64,000 nt of DNA. Source: Pseudomonas marginalis. Its GTDB lineage: Bacteria; Pseudomonadota; Gammaproteobacteria; Pseudomonadales; Pseudomonadaceae. The notes beneath the pieces are model-generated. The model did not search any database, was not told the DNA's origin, and saw only the letters and a program-made list of their open reading frames with translations. Made by a program: the position numbers and the translations under genes. The stretch lies in contig NZ_FNSU01000004.1 of the NCBI RefSeq assembly GCF_900105325.1, positions 496,001 to 560,000 of the forward strand, written 5' to 3'. Positions 7,759 through 17,358 of this stretch are shown here, piece by piece. Within the stretch, counting starts at the first letter, position 1, and every line of letters begins with the position of its first letter.

Positions 7759-8786
7759 TAACTGCTTTCCGGCAAGCTCGCAATAATCGACCGATAGCTG
7801 TTCATCCGCTGCTGCTGCACGCGGCCGTCTTCCAGGGCCTTGAGCAGGGCGCAGCCCGGCTCGCGATCGTGTTTGCAATCGCGGAAGCGGCAGGTGCCGA
7901 TCAGGTCGTTGAATTCGATAAAGCCCGCTTCCACGTCGCTGCGGCTGACGTGGCCGAGGCCGAATTCACGGATGCCCGGGGAGTCGATCAACTCACCGCC
8001 GCCCGGGAAGTGGAACAGCCGCGCCGTGGTAGTGGTGTGGGTGCCCTGGCCGGACAGTTCCGACAGCGGGCCCACGCGGGTATCGACTTCCGGCAGCAGG
8101 CTATTGACCAGCGAGGATTTGCCCACGCCCGACTGGCCGACAAAGACGCTGATACGTCCGTCCAACTGCTGTTGCAGCTGTTCCATGCCATTGCCGTGAT
8201 GGGCCGAGACTTCCAGCACCGGGTAGCCCAGGGTGCGGTAGACCGCCAGCAGCGCGTTGAGCGCGGGGGCATTCTGCTCGTCGATCAGGTCGAATTTGTT
8301 CAGCAGCAACAACGGGCGAATGCCGGCATGCTCGGCTGCCACCAGGTAGCGGTCGATCAGGTTGGCATGGGGCTCGGGCAGTGGTGCAAACACGATCACG
8401 ATCATGTCGACGTTGGCCGCTACCGGCTTGAGCTGGCCACGGCTGTCGGGGCGGCGCAGTTCGGTGCTGCGCGGCAGTTGGGCGACGATCACGCCGATGC
8501 CCTGGTTGCCGGCGCGCCATACCACCTTGTCGCCGGTGACCAGCGCAGGCAGGTTGGCACGCAAGTGGCAGCGGAACACCAGGCCCGCGAGTTCGCCTTC
8601 CAGCGCCTCGACTTCGACCTGCACACCGAAGTGCGCGATTACCAGTCCCGTCTGTTCGGGGCCCAGGTCGCCGCCCTCGAGCGCTTCCACGGCGGAGGAT
8701 TCACGTTTGGCGGCGCGGGCGGCGCGTTCACCTTGAATCTTTTCGATGCGCCAGTTTTGGCGACGATTGAGCTGGCGTTTGGCCAT
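7755..8786 (-). CDS. rsgA: Ribosome small-subunit-dependent GTPase RsgA
   Basis: A late 30S assembly GTPase that checks the decoding centre. The 343 residues comprise a basic N-terminal tail (MAKRQLNRRQNWRIEKIQ), an OB-fold (about 50-110), a circularly permuted GTPase domain (NKFDL is G4 near residue 160, GQSGVGKSSLVN is G1, DSPG is G3) and a C-terminal zinc knuckle, CRFRDCKHDREPGC. The start is ATG at 8786 (MAKRQL), the usual family start. An extended frame adds eight residues without support. orn is divergent. Confidence 0.96.
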   Translation of the reverse strand: MAKRQLNRRQNWRIEKIQGERAARAAKRESSAVEALEGGDLGPEQTGLVIAHFGVQVEVEALEGELAGLVFRCHLRANLPALVTGDKVVWRAGNQGIGVIVAQLPRSTELRRPDSRGQLKPVAANVDMIVIVFAPLPEPHANLIDRYLVAAEHAGIRPLLLLNKFDLIDEQNAPALNALLAVYRTLGYPVLEVSAHHGNGMEQLQQQLDGRISVFVGQSGVGKSSLVNSLLPEVDTRVGPLSELSGQGTHTTTTARLFHFPGGGELIDSPGIREFGLGHVSRSDVEAGFIEFNDLIGTCRFRDCKHDREPGCALLKALEDGRVQQQRMNSYRSIIASLPESSY

Positions 8787-8894
8787 TGGTGTTCCGTGTC
8801 GATAATGCAAAGGTTGGGTAAAACGGTCGCGAGTCTAGCACGGCCCCGCCTGCTAAACTGCGCAGCTACGCCAAGGTGCCAAGAGAATCAAGCC

Positions 8895-9437
8895 ATGCAA
8901 AACCCACAGAACCTGATTTGGATCGATCTGGAAATGACCGGTCTGAACCCTGACACCGACGTCATCATCGAGATGGCGACCATTGTCACCGACAGCAACC
9001 TCAACACCTTGGCCGAAGGTCCGGTGATCGCCATCCACCACAGCGACGCCGTGCTTGCCACCATGGACGAGTGGAACACCCGCACCCACGGCAACTCCGG
9101 CCTGACTCAGCGTGTGCGTGACAGCCGCATCAGCATGGCCGAAGCCGAAGCCGAAACCATTGCCTTCCTGGAGAAATGGGTGCCCAAGGGCAAGTCGCCG
9201 ATCTGCGGCAACAGCATCTGTCAGGACCGTCGCTTCCTTTATACCCATATGAAAGCGCTGGAAAGCTACTTCCACTACCGCAACCTGGATGTGTCCACGC
9301 TCAAGGAACTGGCTGCGCGCTGGGCGCCGGAGGTCAAGGACAGCTTCCATAAAGGCAGCACGCACTTGGCGCTGGATGATATTCGCGAGTCGATCGCCGA
9401 GCTGCAGCATTACCGCAAGCATTTCATCAAGGCTTGA
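8895..9437 (+). CDS. orn: Oligoribonuclease Orn
   Basis: A 3'-5' exonuclease that finishes RNA decay by cleaving diribonucleotides, including pGpG from c-di-GMP turnover in pseudomonads. The 180 residues are DEDDh family: Asp11/Glu13 in WIDLEMTGL, the middle Asp in the NSICQDRRF block, and the terminal His and Asp in HKGSTHLALDDI. The length is typical. It is encoded divergently from rsgA across a 108-nt gap. Confidence 0.97.
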   Translation: MQNPQNLIWIDLEMTGLNPDTDVIIEMATIVTDSNLNTLAEGPVIAIHHSDAVLATMDEWNTRTHGNSGLTQRVRDSRISMAEAEAETIAFLEKWVPKGKSPICGNSICQDRRFLYTHMKALESYFHYRNLDVSTLKELAARWAPEVKDSFHKGSTHLALDDIRESIAELQHYRKHFIKA

Positions 9438-9465
9438 AACGGTTTCTTACCGTGTCCGGGCTTCC

Positions 9466-9600
9466 TGTGGTGAGCGGGCTTGCCCCGCGCTGGGCTGCGT
9501 AGCGGCCCCACTGCCGTTGCCGCATTTCTCCCTATAGATATCATCGCCAAGTATTTGGGGCTGCTGCGCAGCCCAGCGCGGGGCAAGCCCGCTCACTACA
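9466..9600. repeat. Long inverted intergenic repeat (GAGCGGGCTTGCCCCGC family)
   Basis: Two arms of about 34 nt, each containing GAGCGGGCTTGCCCCGCGCT and its complement plus a GGGCTGCG extension, face each other across about 67 nt. Each arm is itself palindromic at GGGCTTGCCC. It fills nearly all of the orn to TRIC-gene interval and ends 12 nt before the latter's start codon. Confidence 0.8.
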
Positions 9601-9612
9601 AGGATCGCCATC

Positions 9613-10227
9613 ATGCTGCTGATGCTCTACCTCATCGCCATCACCGCCGAAGCCATGACCGGCGCGTTGTCCGCCGGCCGGCGCGGCATGGACTGGTTTG
9701 GTGTGGTGCTGATCGCCTGCGTGACGGCGTTGGGCGGCGGCTCGGTACGTGATGTATTGCTCGGCCACTACCCGCTGACGTGGGTCAAGCATCCGGAATA
9801 CCTGGTGCTGACCTCCATCGCGGCGCTGGTGACGATCTTTATCGCACCCTTGATGCGTCGCCTGCGCTCGCTGTTCCTCGCGCTGGATGCCGTGGGCCTG
9901 GTTGCTTTCACCTTGATCGGCTGCATGACCGCCCTGGAAATGGGCCACGGCATGCTGGTGGCCTCGGTCAGCGGGGTGATCACCGGCGTCTTCGGCGGCA
10001 TTCTGCGGGATATCTTCTGCAACGACATTCCGCTGATCTTCCGCCGTGAACTGTACGCCAGCGTGTCATTCCTCGCCGCCTGGTTTTACCTGCTGTGCCG
10101 CTACCTGGAACTGCCCAGCGAGCAGGCGATTCTACTGACCCTGTTCAGCGGCTTTCTATTGCGCCTGCTGGCGATCCGGTTTCACTGGGAAATGCCCAAG
10201 TTCGTCTACAACGACGACGTGCACTAG
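9613..10227 (+). CDS. Trimeric intracellular cation channel (TRIC/YicG, UPF0126) family protein
   Basis: A 204-residue, seven-segment membrane protein made of two UPF0126 repeats. The glycine-rich kinks ALGGGSVRDVLLG (about residue 38) and GVFGGILRDIFCN (about residue 126) are the paired motifs that line the pore in prokaryotic TRIC channels. Bacterial members conduct K+ or other small cations across the inner membrane, but the physiological role here is unknown. Its stop overlaps the stop of the convergent queG in a shared CTAG. Confidence 0.88.
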   Translation: MLLMLYLIAITAEAMTGALSAGRRGMDWFGVVLIACVTALGGGSVRDVLLGHYPLTWVKHPEYLVLTSIAALVTIFIAPLMRRLRSLFLALDAVGLVAFTLIGCMTALEMGHGMLVASVSGVITGVFGGILRDIFCNDIPLIFRRELYASVSFLAAWFYLLCRYLELPSEQAILLTLFSGFLLRLLAIRFHWEMPKFVYNDDVH

Positions 10228-11288
10228 CGCGATGCGTGCTGGTTCAGCGCCCATTCCACATGCTCGCGCACCAGCTCCGACGGGTAATCCCGGCGTGCCT
10301 TCAAGGCTTCCAGCACCGGAATGCTCGACGGCGCATTGCCCAGGCCCACCGCCAGGTTGCGCAGCCAGCGCTCGTAACCGGCACGGCGCAACGGTGAGCC
10401 TTCGGTACTGCTGAGGAATTTATCCTCATCCCACATGAACAGCTCCGCCAGTTCTGCGTTATCCAGGTTGTGCCGTGGCGTGAAATCGCTCTCGGCAGTG
10501 GGTCGCGCGAAACGATTCCACGGACAAACGATCTGACAGTCATCGCAGCCGAATACCCGATTGCCGATCAGCGGGCGCAGGTCTTCAGGGATGGCGCTCT
10601 TGAGTTCGATGGTCAGGTAGGAAATGCAGCGCCGGGCGTCCAGCACATAGGGGCCGACAAACGCGTTGGTGGGGCAGATATCCAGGCAGGCGGTGCAGCG
10701 GCCGCAGTGCTCCGTGGCGTGGGGTGGATCCACGGGCAGCGGCAAATCGACAAACAGTTCGCTGAGGAAGAAATAACTGCCGGCCTTGCGATTGAGCACC
10801 AGGGTGTTTTTACCGATCCAGCCAAGGCCCGCTTGTTCGGCAATGGCCTTTTCCAGCACGGGCGCGCTGTCGACAAAGGCGCGAAAGCCGAAAGGGCCGA
10901 TCTGCGCCTGGATGCGGTCGGCCAACTGCTGCACGCGCTTGCGGATCAGCTTGTGGTAGTCGCGGCCCAGGGCATAACGGGAGATGTAGGCTTTTTCCGG
11001 TTTTGCCAGCAGTTGCGCCATCTGCGTGTCGCCGGGCAGGTAATCCATGCGTAGCGACACCACGCGCAGGGTACCCGGCACCAGTTCGTCCGGGTGCGAG
11101 CGTTTGCTGCCATGGGCGCCCATGTAGTCCATCTCGCCGTGGTAGCCCGCGTCGAGCCAGCGTTGCAGATGTTGTTCATGCTCGGCCAGGTCCAGGCCGC
11201 TGATGCCGACTTGTTGAAAGCCCAGCTCGCGGCCCCAGTCCTTGATCGATTGGGCGAGGGCGGGCAGATCGGAGGTAATAGCGGGCAT
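10224..11288 (-). CDS. queG: Epoxyqueuosine reductase QueG
   Basis: The last step of queuosine tRNA modification: reduces epoxyqueuosine to queuosine in tRNA using cobalamin and two [4Fe-4S] clusters. The 354 residues carry the two cluster motifs CGRCTACLDICPTNAF (about residues 194-209) and CDDCQIVCPWN (about 247-257), plus a C-terminal HEAT-like helical part. ATG at 11288 is the typical start (MPAITSDLPAL). A longer frame extends upstream into nnrD antisense and is not real. It is divergent from nnrD. Confidence 0.95.
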   Translation of the reverse strand: MPAITSDLPALAQSIKDWGRELGFQQVGISGLDLAEHEQHLQRWLDAGYHGEMDYMGAHGSKRSHPDELVPGTLRVVSLRMDYLPGDTQMAQLLAKPEKAYISRYALGRDYHKLIRKRVQQLADRIQAQIGPFGFRAFVDSAPVLEKAIAEQAGLGWIGKNTLVLNRKAGSYFFLSELFVDLPLPVDPPHATEHCGRCTACLDICPTNAFVGPYVLDARRCISYLTIELKSAIPEDLRPLIGNRVFGCDDCQIVCPWNRFARPTAESDFTPRHNLDNAELAELFMWDEDKFLSSTEGSPLRRAGYERWLRNLAVGLGNAPSSIPVLEALKARRDYPSELVREHVEWALNQHASR

Positions 11289-11351
11289 GAGACACGGGAA
11301 ACCACAGGTTAGATGCGTATAATTCTGCCAGACATCGGAGCTTGAAGACGC

Positions 11352-12212
11352 ATGCCGCAGACAAAACACGAAATAACCGACGTTCAGCCTTTGTTGCACG
11401 GCCATTTGCCGCAACTGGCTGCGCGTTCCCCGGACGCCCATAAAGGCCAGTTCGGCCACCTGTTGATGATTGGCGGCGACCGGGGCTTTGGCGGTGCCGC
11501 GCTGTTGAGTGCCGAAAGTGCCCTGCGCAGTGGCGCGGGCATGGTGTCCCTGGCCACTCGACTTGAGCATGTGCCGGCCGCGCTGGCCCGTTTGCCGGAA
11601 GTCATGAGCGTCGGCGTGAGCTCGGCCAACCAGTTGATGGGCTTGCTGGAAAAAATCTCGGTAATCGTCATTGGCCCCGGCCTGGGCGAAGCCGCCTGGG
11701 GTAAAAGCCTGTTGTCTGTTGCAGCCAATGCACGGCAGCCGCAGGTCTGGGATGCCGATGCACTCAATCAACTGGCGACTGGCAGTGTGAGCCTGCCGGC
11801 CCATTGCGTGATCACTCCGCATCCTGGGGAGGCGGCGCGCTTGTTGGGTATTTCGACAGCCGAGGTTCAGGCCGATCGTCTTAAGGTGGCGCGCGCGTTG
11901 AGCCAGAAATTCAATGCAGTGGCTATCCTCAAGGGTGCTGGCAGTTTGATTGCCAGCCCGGACGGGCGCGTTTCACGCTGTGACCAAGGCCATCCGGCGA
12001 TGGCGACGGCGGGCCTCGGTGACGTTTTGGCCGGCCTGGTAGGTGCGCTGCTGGCCCAGGGCATGCCGGCTTATGAAGCCAGCTGCCTGGCCGTCTGGTT
12101 GCACGCCACGGCAGGGGATCGCCAGGGCAGCTTTGGTCGCGGGCTGGCCGCCAGCGACCTGATACCCGCCATTCGTCAATTGCTGGAGGAACAGTCGCCG
12201 TGTCTGAAGTAA
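11352..12212 (+). CDS. nnrD: ADP-dependent NAD(P)H-hydrate dehydratase NnrD
   Basis: Repairs hydrated NADH/NADPH using ADP. The 286-residue carbohydrate-kinase-fold protein has GGDRGFGGAALLSAESALRSGAG at the N-terminal edge, VIGPGLG, WDADALN, TPHPGEAARLLG and a GTGD-like anion-hole loop, MATAGLGDVLAG. The epimerase (NnrE) half found fused in E. coli YjeF/NnrE-D is absent, so this is a stand-alone dehydratase. It overlaps tsaE by 13 nt and is the first gene of the tsaE-amiB-mutL-miaA-hfq run. Confidence 0.93.
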   Translation: MPQTKHEITDVQPLLHGHLPQLAARSPDAHKGQFGHLLMIGGDRGFGGAALLSAESALRSGAGMVSLATRLEHVPAALARLPEVMSVGVSSANQLMGLLEKISVIVIGPGLGEAAWGKSLLSVAANARQPQVWDADALNQLATGSVSLPAHCVITPHPGEAARLLGISTAEVQADRLKVARALSQKFNAVAILKGAGSLIASPDGRVSRCDQGHPAMATAGLGDVLAGLVGALLAQGMPAYEASCLAVWLHATAGDRQGSFGRGLAASDLIPAIRQLLEEQSPCLK

Positions 12213-12670
12213 TTCTTTTCCTGGCCGATGAAGAGGCCATGGTGGCGTTAGGTCAGCGTATTGCCCAGGTCACGGCCGGGTCAGGCCTGATCTTTCTTGA
12301 AGGCGACCTGGGGGCGGGCAAGACCACGCTGTCCCGGGGGATCATTCGCGGTCTGGGCCACACCGGGGCGGTCAAGAGTCCCACGTTCACCCTGGTTGAA
12401 CCCTACGAGATCGGCGCAGTGCGGGCTTTCCATTTCGACCTCTACCGCCTGGTGGATCCCGAAGAACTCGAATTCATGGGCATCCGTGATTACTTCGATG
12501 AAGCCGCGCTGTGCCTGATTGAGTGGCCAGATAAAGGCACAGGCTTTTTGCCAAAGCCGGACCTGACCATTACCATTACGCCGCATGATCACGGACGTCA
12601 GCTGAAGTTGTTGCCCCAGGGCGCGCGCGGTGAGTCGTGGTGCGCCGCTCTGGCTTTGGAATTCAAATAA
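12200..12670 (+). CDS. tsaE: tRNA threonylcarbamoyladenosine synthesis ATPase TsaE
   Basis: The ATPase partner of TsaB-TsaD in making t6A37 of ANN-decoding tRNAs. The 156 residues show the Walker A motif EGDLGAGKTTLSRGI (about residues 33-47), KSPTFTLVEPY as switch region and HFDLYRLVDPEE as the conserved follow-on. GTG at 12200 overlaps the end of nnrD by 13 nt, so translation is probably coupled. Confidence 0.96.
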   Translation: MSEVILFLADEEAMVALGQRIAQVTAGSGLIFLEGDLGAGKTTLSRGIIRGLGHTGAVKSPTFTLVEPYEIGAVRAFHFDLYRLVDPEELEFMGIRDYFDEAALCLIEWPDKGTGFLPKPDLTITITPHDHGRQLKLLPQGARGESWCAALALEFK

Positions 12671-12685
12671 TTGGTGGGGTTAGGT

Positions 12686-14107
12686 ATGCGCTTTCGCGCG
12701 TTGGTTGCTGTCGTAGGGGTGTTGCTTGCGGCAATGACTGTCAATGCTCTGGCTGCTTCACAGGTGAAGAGTGTTCGCCTGTGGCGAGCGCCGGATAACA
12801 CGCGACTGGTGTTCGACCTGTCTGGCCCGGTCCAGCACAGTGTCTTTACCCTCACGGCGCCCGATCGCCTGGTGATCGACATCAATGGTGCGACCCTGGC
12901 CGCGCCGTTGAACGTGTCCACCGCCAACACGCCGATTACCGCCATGCGCTCGGCGCAGCGCACGCCGACCGACCTGCGGGTGGTAATCGACCTGAAAAAG
13001 GTCGTGACCCCGAAAAGCTTCTCCCTGGCGCCAAACGCCCAATACGGCAACCGGCTGGTGGTCGATCTGTTCGACAACGCCGCCGATGCCGCGCCGCCGC
13101 CGGCGCCAACCCCGGCCGTGGCGACAGTGCCGGCCGTACCGGTCAACCCGTCCCAGCCTCAGGTCAAGCTGCCACCGCCGCCGCCAGCGCCGGCCGGCAA
13201 GCGCGACATTATCGTGGTGATCGATGCCGGCCACGGCGGTGAAGACCCGGGCGCCTCCGGTTCGCGCGGCCAGCATGAGAAAGACGTGGTGCTGGCCATC
13301 GCCCGTGAGCTGCAGCGCCAGGTCAACGGCATGAAAGGCTACCGCGCCGAACTGACCCGTACCGGCGACTACTTCATTCCGTTGCGCGGCCGTACCGAAA
13401 TCGCCCGTAAGAAGGGCGCCGACCTGTTCGTCTCGATCCATGCGGACGCCGCGCCTTCGACGGCGGCCTTCGGTGCTTCGGTGTTTGCCCTGTCGGATCG
13501 CGGCGCCACGTCCGAGACCGCGCGCTGGCTGGCCGACAGCGAAAACCGTTCCGACTTGATCGGCGGGGCCGGCAACGTGTCCCTCGATGACAAGGACAAG
13601 ATGCTCGCCGGGGTACTGCTTGATCTGTCGATGACGGCCTCGCTGACCTCCAGCTTGAACGTCGGCCAGAAGGTGTTGAGCAACATCGGCCGGGTGACCT
13701 CGTTGCATAAGCAGCGCGTGGAACAGGCCGGGTTCATGGTGTTGAAGTCGCCGGACATCCCATCGATCCTGGTGGAAACCGGGTTTATCTCCAATGCCAA
13801 CGAAGCCTCGAAGCTGGCCAGTGCCAGCCACCAGCAGGCCTTGGCGCGCTCCATCAGTGCTGGCGTGCGCCAGTTCTTCCAGCAGAACCCGCCGCCAGGC
13901 ACCTACATTGCCTGGCTGCGCGACTCCGGCAAAATCGCCCAGGGCCCGCGCGACCATCGCGTGCAGCCCGGCGACACCGTGGCCATGCTGGCCGTGCGTT
14001 TCCAGGTCTCGGCCGCGTCCCTGCGCAGCGCCAACAACCTGAAGAGCGATGAGTTGAAAATCGGCCAGGTATTGACCATCCCCGGCACTGAATTGGCGGC
14101 ACAGTAA
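12686..14107 (+). CDS. amiB: N-acetylmuramoyl-L-alanine amidase AmiB
   Basis: A periplasmic peptidoglycan amidase for daughter-cell separation. The 473 residues comprise a signal peptide (about 1-25, ending ALA-AS), an AMIN septal-targeting domain (about 30-130), a Pro/Ala-rich linker at about 136-173, an Amidase_3 zinc domain (IVVIDAGHGGEDPGASG gives the first His/Glu ligands, VSIHAD another His, LVETGFISN the catalytic Glu) and a C-terminal LysM near residue 420. The ATG at 12686 (MRFRALVAVVG) gives a proper signal peptide. A TTG five codons upstream does not improve it. Its stop overlaps the mutL start by one base. Confidence 0.95.
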   Translation: MRFRALVAVVGVLLAAMTVNALAASQVKSVRLWRAPDNTRLVFDLSGPVQHSVFTLTAPDRLVIDINGATLAAPLNVSTANTPITAMRSAQRTPTDLRVVIDLKKVVTPKSFSLAPNAQYGNRLVVDLFDNAADAAPPPAPTPAVATVPAVPVNPSQPQVKLPPPPPAPAGKRDIIVVIDAGHGGEDPGASGSRGQHEKDVVLAIARELQRQVNGMKGYRAELTRTGDYFIPLRGRTEIARKKGADLFVSIHADAAPSTAAFGASVFALSDRGATSETARWLADSENRSDLIGGAGNVSLDDKDKMLAGVLLDLSMTASLTSSLNVGQKVLSNIGRVTSLHKQRVEQAGFMVLKSPDIPSILVETGFISNANEASKLASASHQQALARSISAGVRQFFQQNPPPGTYIAWLRDSGKIAQGPRDHRVQPGDTVAMLAVRFQVSAASLRSANNLKSDELKIGQVLTIPGTELAAQ

Positions 14108-16020
14108 TGAGCGAATCAGTCTTGAACAGCGGGTCGCGCATTGAATTGCTCAGCCCGCGCCTCGCCAACCAGATTGCGGCGGGCGAGGTCGTTGAGCGGC
14201 CGGCATCGGTGATCAAGGAATTGCTGGAGAACAGCATCGACTCCGGCGCCCGACGCATCGATGTCGATGTGGAGCAGGGCGGCGTCAAGCTGCTGCGTGT
14301 CCGCGACGATGGCAGCGGGATCTCCTCCGATGACCTGCCGCTGGCCCTGGCCCGTCACGCCACCAGCAAGATCCGCGACCTGGAAGACCTGGAGCGGGTG
14401 ATGAGCCTGGGCTTTCGCGGTGAGGCATTGGCTTCCATCAGTTCCGTGGCCCGTCTGACCCTGACGTCGCGCACCCGTGATGCCGAGCAAGCCTGGCAGG
14501 TGGAGACCGAAGGCCGCGACATGGCGCCTCGGGTCCAGCCGGCTGCCCACCCGGTGGGCACCTCTGTGGAAGTGCGCGACTTGTTCTTCAACACCCCGGC
14601 GCGGCGCAAATTCCTCAAGGCCGAAAAAACCGAATTCGATCACCTGCAAGAAGTCATCAAGCGCCTGGCCCTGGCGCGTTTCGATGTGGCGTTTCACCTG
14701 CGCCACAACGGCAAGACCATCCTCAGCCTGCACGAAGCCAACGACGACGCCGCGCGTGCTCGCCGTGTCGCGGCAGTGTGCGGTGCGGGGTTCCTGGAGC
14801 AGGCGCTGCCGATTGAAGTCGAACGCAATGGCCTGCGGCTGTGGGGTTGGGTCGGTTTGCCGACGTTTTCCCGAAGCCAGGCGGACTTGCAGTATTTCTT
14901 TGTAAATGGCCGGGCGGTACGCGACAAGCTGGTGGCCCACGCGGTGCGCCAGGCTTATCGCGATGTGTTGTTCAACGGTCGGCATCCGACCTTTGTGCTG
15001 TTTTTCGAGGTCGACCCTTCGGTAGTGGACGTCAACGTGCACCCGACCAAGCACGAAGTGCGCTTCCGTGACGGGCGCATGGTGCATGACTTCCTCTATG
15101 GCACCTTGCACCGTGCCCTGGGCGATGTGCGCCCGGATGACCAGTTGTCTGCGCCCATCGTGACGGCGGTGGTGCGGCCGAGCGGCCCCGAAGCGGGCGA
15201 GTTTGGCCCTCAGGGCGAAATGAGCCTGGCGGCAAACCTGCTGCAATCGCCGCAACCCCAGCCGAGCTATACGGCGCCGGGCTCTGGCTCGGGAGCGGGT
15301 TATCAGTACCAATACACACCGCGTCCGCAATCGGCCGTGCCGGTCGCCGAAGCGCAGGCTGCCTATCGTGAGTTCTTTGCGCCGCTGCCAGGTGCCGAGC
15401 CGGGCGCCGTGGCCTTGCCGGAAGGTGGCGGTGATATCCCACCCCTGGGCTACGCGTTGGCGCAGCTCAAGGGCATCTACATCCTCGCGGAAAATGCCCA
15501 TGGCCTGGTGCTGGTGGACATGCATGCCGCTCACGAGCGGATCATGTACGAGCGCCTGAAGATCGCCATGGCCAGCGAAGGCCTGAGTGGCCAGCCGTTG
15601 CTGGTGCCGGAATCCCTGGCCGTCAGCCAGCGTGAGGCCGATTGCGCTGAAGAACATCATGGTGTGTTCCAGAAACTGGGCTTCGAGTTGCAGCGCCTGG
15701 GCCCTGAGACCCTGGCGATTCGCCAGATTCCCGCGCTGCTCAAGCAGGCCGAAGCCAACCGGCTGGTGGCCGATGTATTGGCTGACCTGATGGAGTACGG
15801 CACCAGTGACCGTATCCAGGCACACATCAACGAACTGCTCGGCACCATGGCCTGCCACGGCGCCATCCGCGCCAATCGCCGCCTGGCCTTGCCGGAAATG
15901 AACGGCCTGCTGCGCGACATGGAAAACACCGAACGCAGCGGCCAGTGCAACCATGGCCGTCCGACCTGGACCCAGATGGGCCTGGACGATCTGGACAAAC
16001 TGTTCTTGCGCGGCCGTTGA
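14107..16020 (+). CDS. mutL: DNA mismatch repair protein MutL
   Basis: Couples MutS recognition to strand excision. The 637 residues carry the GHKL ATPase N-terminal domain (IAAGEVVERPASVIKELLEN, DDGSGI, SLGFRGEALASI), the transducer domain to about residue 335 (VDVNVHPTKHEVRF), a low-complexity linker rich in Pro, Gln and Ser (about 355-430), and a C-terminal dimerisation domain. I see no endonuclease DQHAxxER motif (the corresponding stretch is DMHAAHERIMYE), which fits MutL of a genus without MutH but makes nicking activity uncertain. The ATG overlaps the amiB stop and the TGA overlaps the miaA start. Confidence 0.97.
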   Translation: MSESVLNSGSRIELLSPRLANQIAAGEVVERPASVIKELLENSIDSGARRIDVDVEQGGVKLLRVRDDGSGISSDDLPLALARHATSKIRDLEDLERVMSLGFRGEALASISSVARLTLTSRTRDAEQAWQVETEGRDMAPRVQPAAHPVGTSVEVRDLFFNTPARRKFLKAEKTEFDHLQEVIKRLALARFDVAFHLRHNGKTILSLHEANDDAARARRVAAVCGAGFLEQALPIEVERNGLRLWGWVGLPTFSRSQADLQYFFVNGRAVRDKLVAHAVRQAYRDVLFNGRHPTFVLFFEVDPSVVDVNVHPTKHEVRFRDGRMVHDFLYGTLHRALGDVRPDDQLSAPIVTAVVRPSGPEAGEFGPQGEMSLAANLLQSPQPQPSYTAPGSGSGAGYQYQYTPRPQSAVPVAEAQAAYREFFAPLPGAEPGAVALPEGGGDIPPLGYALAQLKGIYILAENAHGLVLVDMHAAHERIMYERLKIAMASEGLSGQPLLVPESLAVSQREADCAEEHHGVFQKLGFELQRLGPETLAIRQIPALLKQAEANRLVADVLADLMEYGTSDRIQAHINELLGTMACHGAIRANRRLALPEMNGLLRDMENTERSGQCNHGRPTWTQMGLDDLDKLFLRGR

Positions 16021-16991
16021 TGAGTGCCTTGCCCCCCGCAATCTTCCTGATGGGCCCCACGGCCGCCGGCAAGACCGACCTGGCCATCGAGCTCACCAAG
16101 GTGCTGCCGTGCGAGCTGATCAGTGTCGACTCAGCCCTGGTTTACCGGGACATGGACATCGGCACCGCCAAGCCTTCCAAAGCGCTGCTGGCGCAGCATC
16201 CGCACCGGTTGATCGACATCATCGACCCGGCCGAGAGCTATTCCGCAGCGGATTTCCGCACTGACGCCCTGGCCGCCATGGCGCAAATCACCGCGCGGGG
16301 CAACATCCCCTTGCTGGTGGGCGGCACGATGCTCTACTACAAGGCTTTGCAGGAAGGGCTGGCCGACATGCCGCCCGCCGATGCCCAGGTGCGCGCTGAA
16401 CTCGAAGAAGAGGCTGCACGCCTTGGCTGGCAAGCCCTGCACGACCAGTTGGCAGTGGTTGATCCGGTATCTGCCGCGCGTATTCACCCCAATGATCCCC
16501 AGCGCCTCAGCCGCGCTCTGGAAGTCTGGCGGGTCAGCGGGCAGACCATGACTGAACTGCGGCTGAAACAAACTGCGCAAAGTGCTGATGCAGGCGCATC
16601 TGGACAGTCACAATTGCCCTATACTGTGGCGAATCTGGCCATCGCTCCGGCAAATCGCCAGGTGCTGCATGAACGAATTGCACAAAGATTCACAATTATG
16701 TTGGAACAGGGGTTTGTGGACGAGGTCGTAGCACTGCGGTCAAGAGGTGACCTGCATCCAGGGTTACCTTCGATACGTGCTGTAGGCTACCGCCAAGTCT
16801 GGGATCATCTGGATGGCAAGCTGACGTCAGCCGAAATGCAGGAGCGCGGCATCATTGCCACGCGCCAATTAGCGAAGCGCCAGTTCACCTGGCTGCGCAG
16901 CTGGAGCGATTTGCACTGGTTGGACAGCCTGGACAGCGACAATCTGTCACGCGCCTTGAAATACTTGGGAACGGTCTCCATATTGAGCTGA
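16020..16991 (+). CDS. miaA: tRNA dimethylallyltransferase MiaA
   Basis: Adds the isopentenyl group to A37 of UNN-reading tRNAs. The 323 residues have a P-loop [33 protein letters not shown] for DMAPP/tRNA binding, the [10 protein letters not shown] strand and [13 protein letters not shown]. The start ATG at 16020 shares one base with the mutL stop. Longer frames that begin inside mutL lack support. Bases near the 3' end are somewhat AT-richer than the surroundings, which may reflect hfq promoter sequence within the coding region, as in other bacteria. Confidence 0.97.
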
Positions 16992-17085
16992 GTCCTTGCA
17001 ATTGCCGTCTATCCTTGGGGGTGTGACGGCCATAAGCTATCTATTTTCCGATTTTTTATTATTGATCCTTAAAGGAGTGCGGCAC

Positions 17086-17346
17086 ATGTCAAAAGGGCAT
17101 TCGCTACAAGACCCTTACTTGAATACTTTACGTAAAGAGAAAGTGGGGGTTTCCATCTATCTGGTCAACGGTATCAAGCTGCAAGGCACGATCGAGTCGT
17201 TTGACCAGTTCGTGATCCTGCTGAAAAACACCGTCAGCCAGATGGTCTACAAGCACGCTATCTCGACAGTGGTTCCAGTTCGTCCAATCCGTCTGCCTAG
17301 CGCCGCCGGTGATGATGCAGCTGACGCTGAGCCAGGTAACGCCTGA
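17086..17346 (+). CDS. hfq: RNA chaperone Hfq
   Basis: A hexameric Sm-like chaperone for sRNA-mRNA pairing and, with Crc, for catabolite repression in pseudomonads. At 86 residues it is the short-tailed Pseudomonas form. The Sm1 motif is in [23 protein letters not shown] sequence (here [12 protein letters not shown]) and Sm2 is [10 protein letters not shown]. The acidic C-terminal tail is only about 16 residues. The ribosome-binding site AAAGGAG lies 9 nt before the ATG. hflX follows after 12 nt. Confidence 0.98.
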
Positions 17347-17358
17347 TAGGAGTCTCCT

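Noticed and set aside
7559..7783. A 74-codon minus-strand frame that could have been an antitoxin for the PemK-like gene
   Set aside because: It overlaps the rsgA end, has no antitoxin-like helix or DNA-binding pattern, and no ribosome-binding site.
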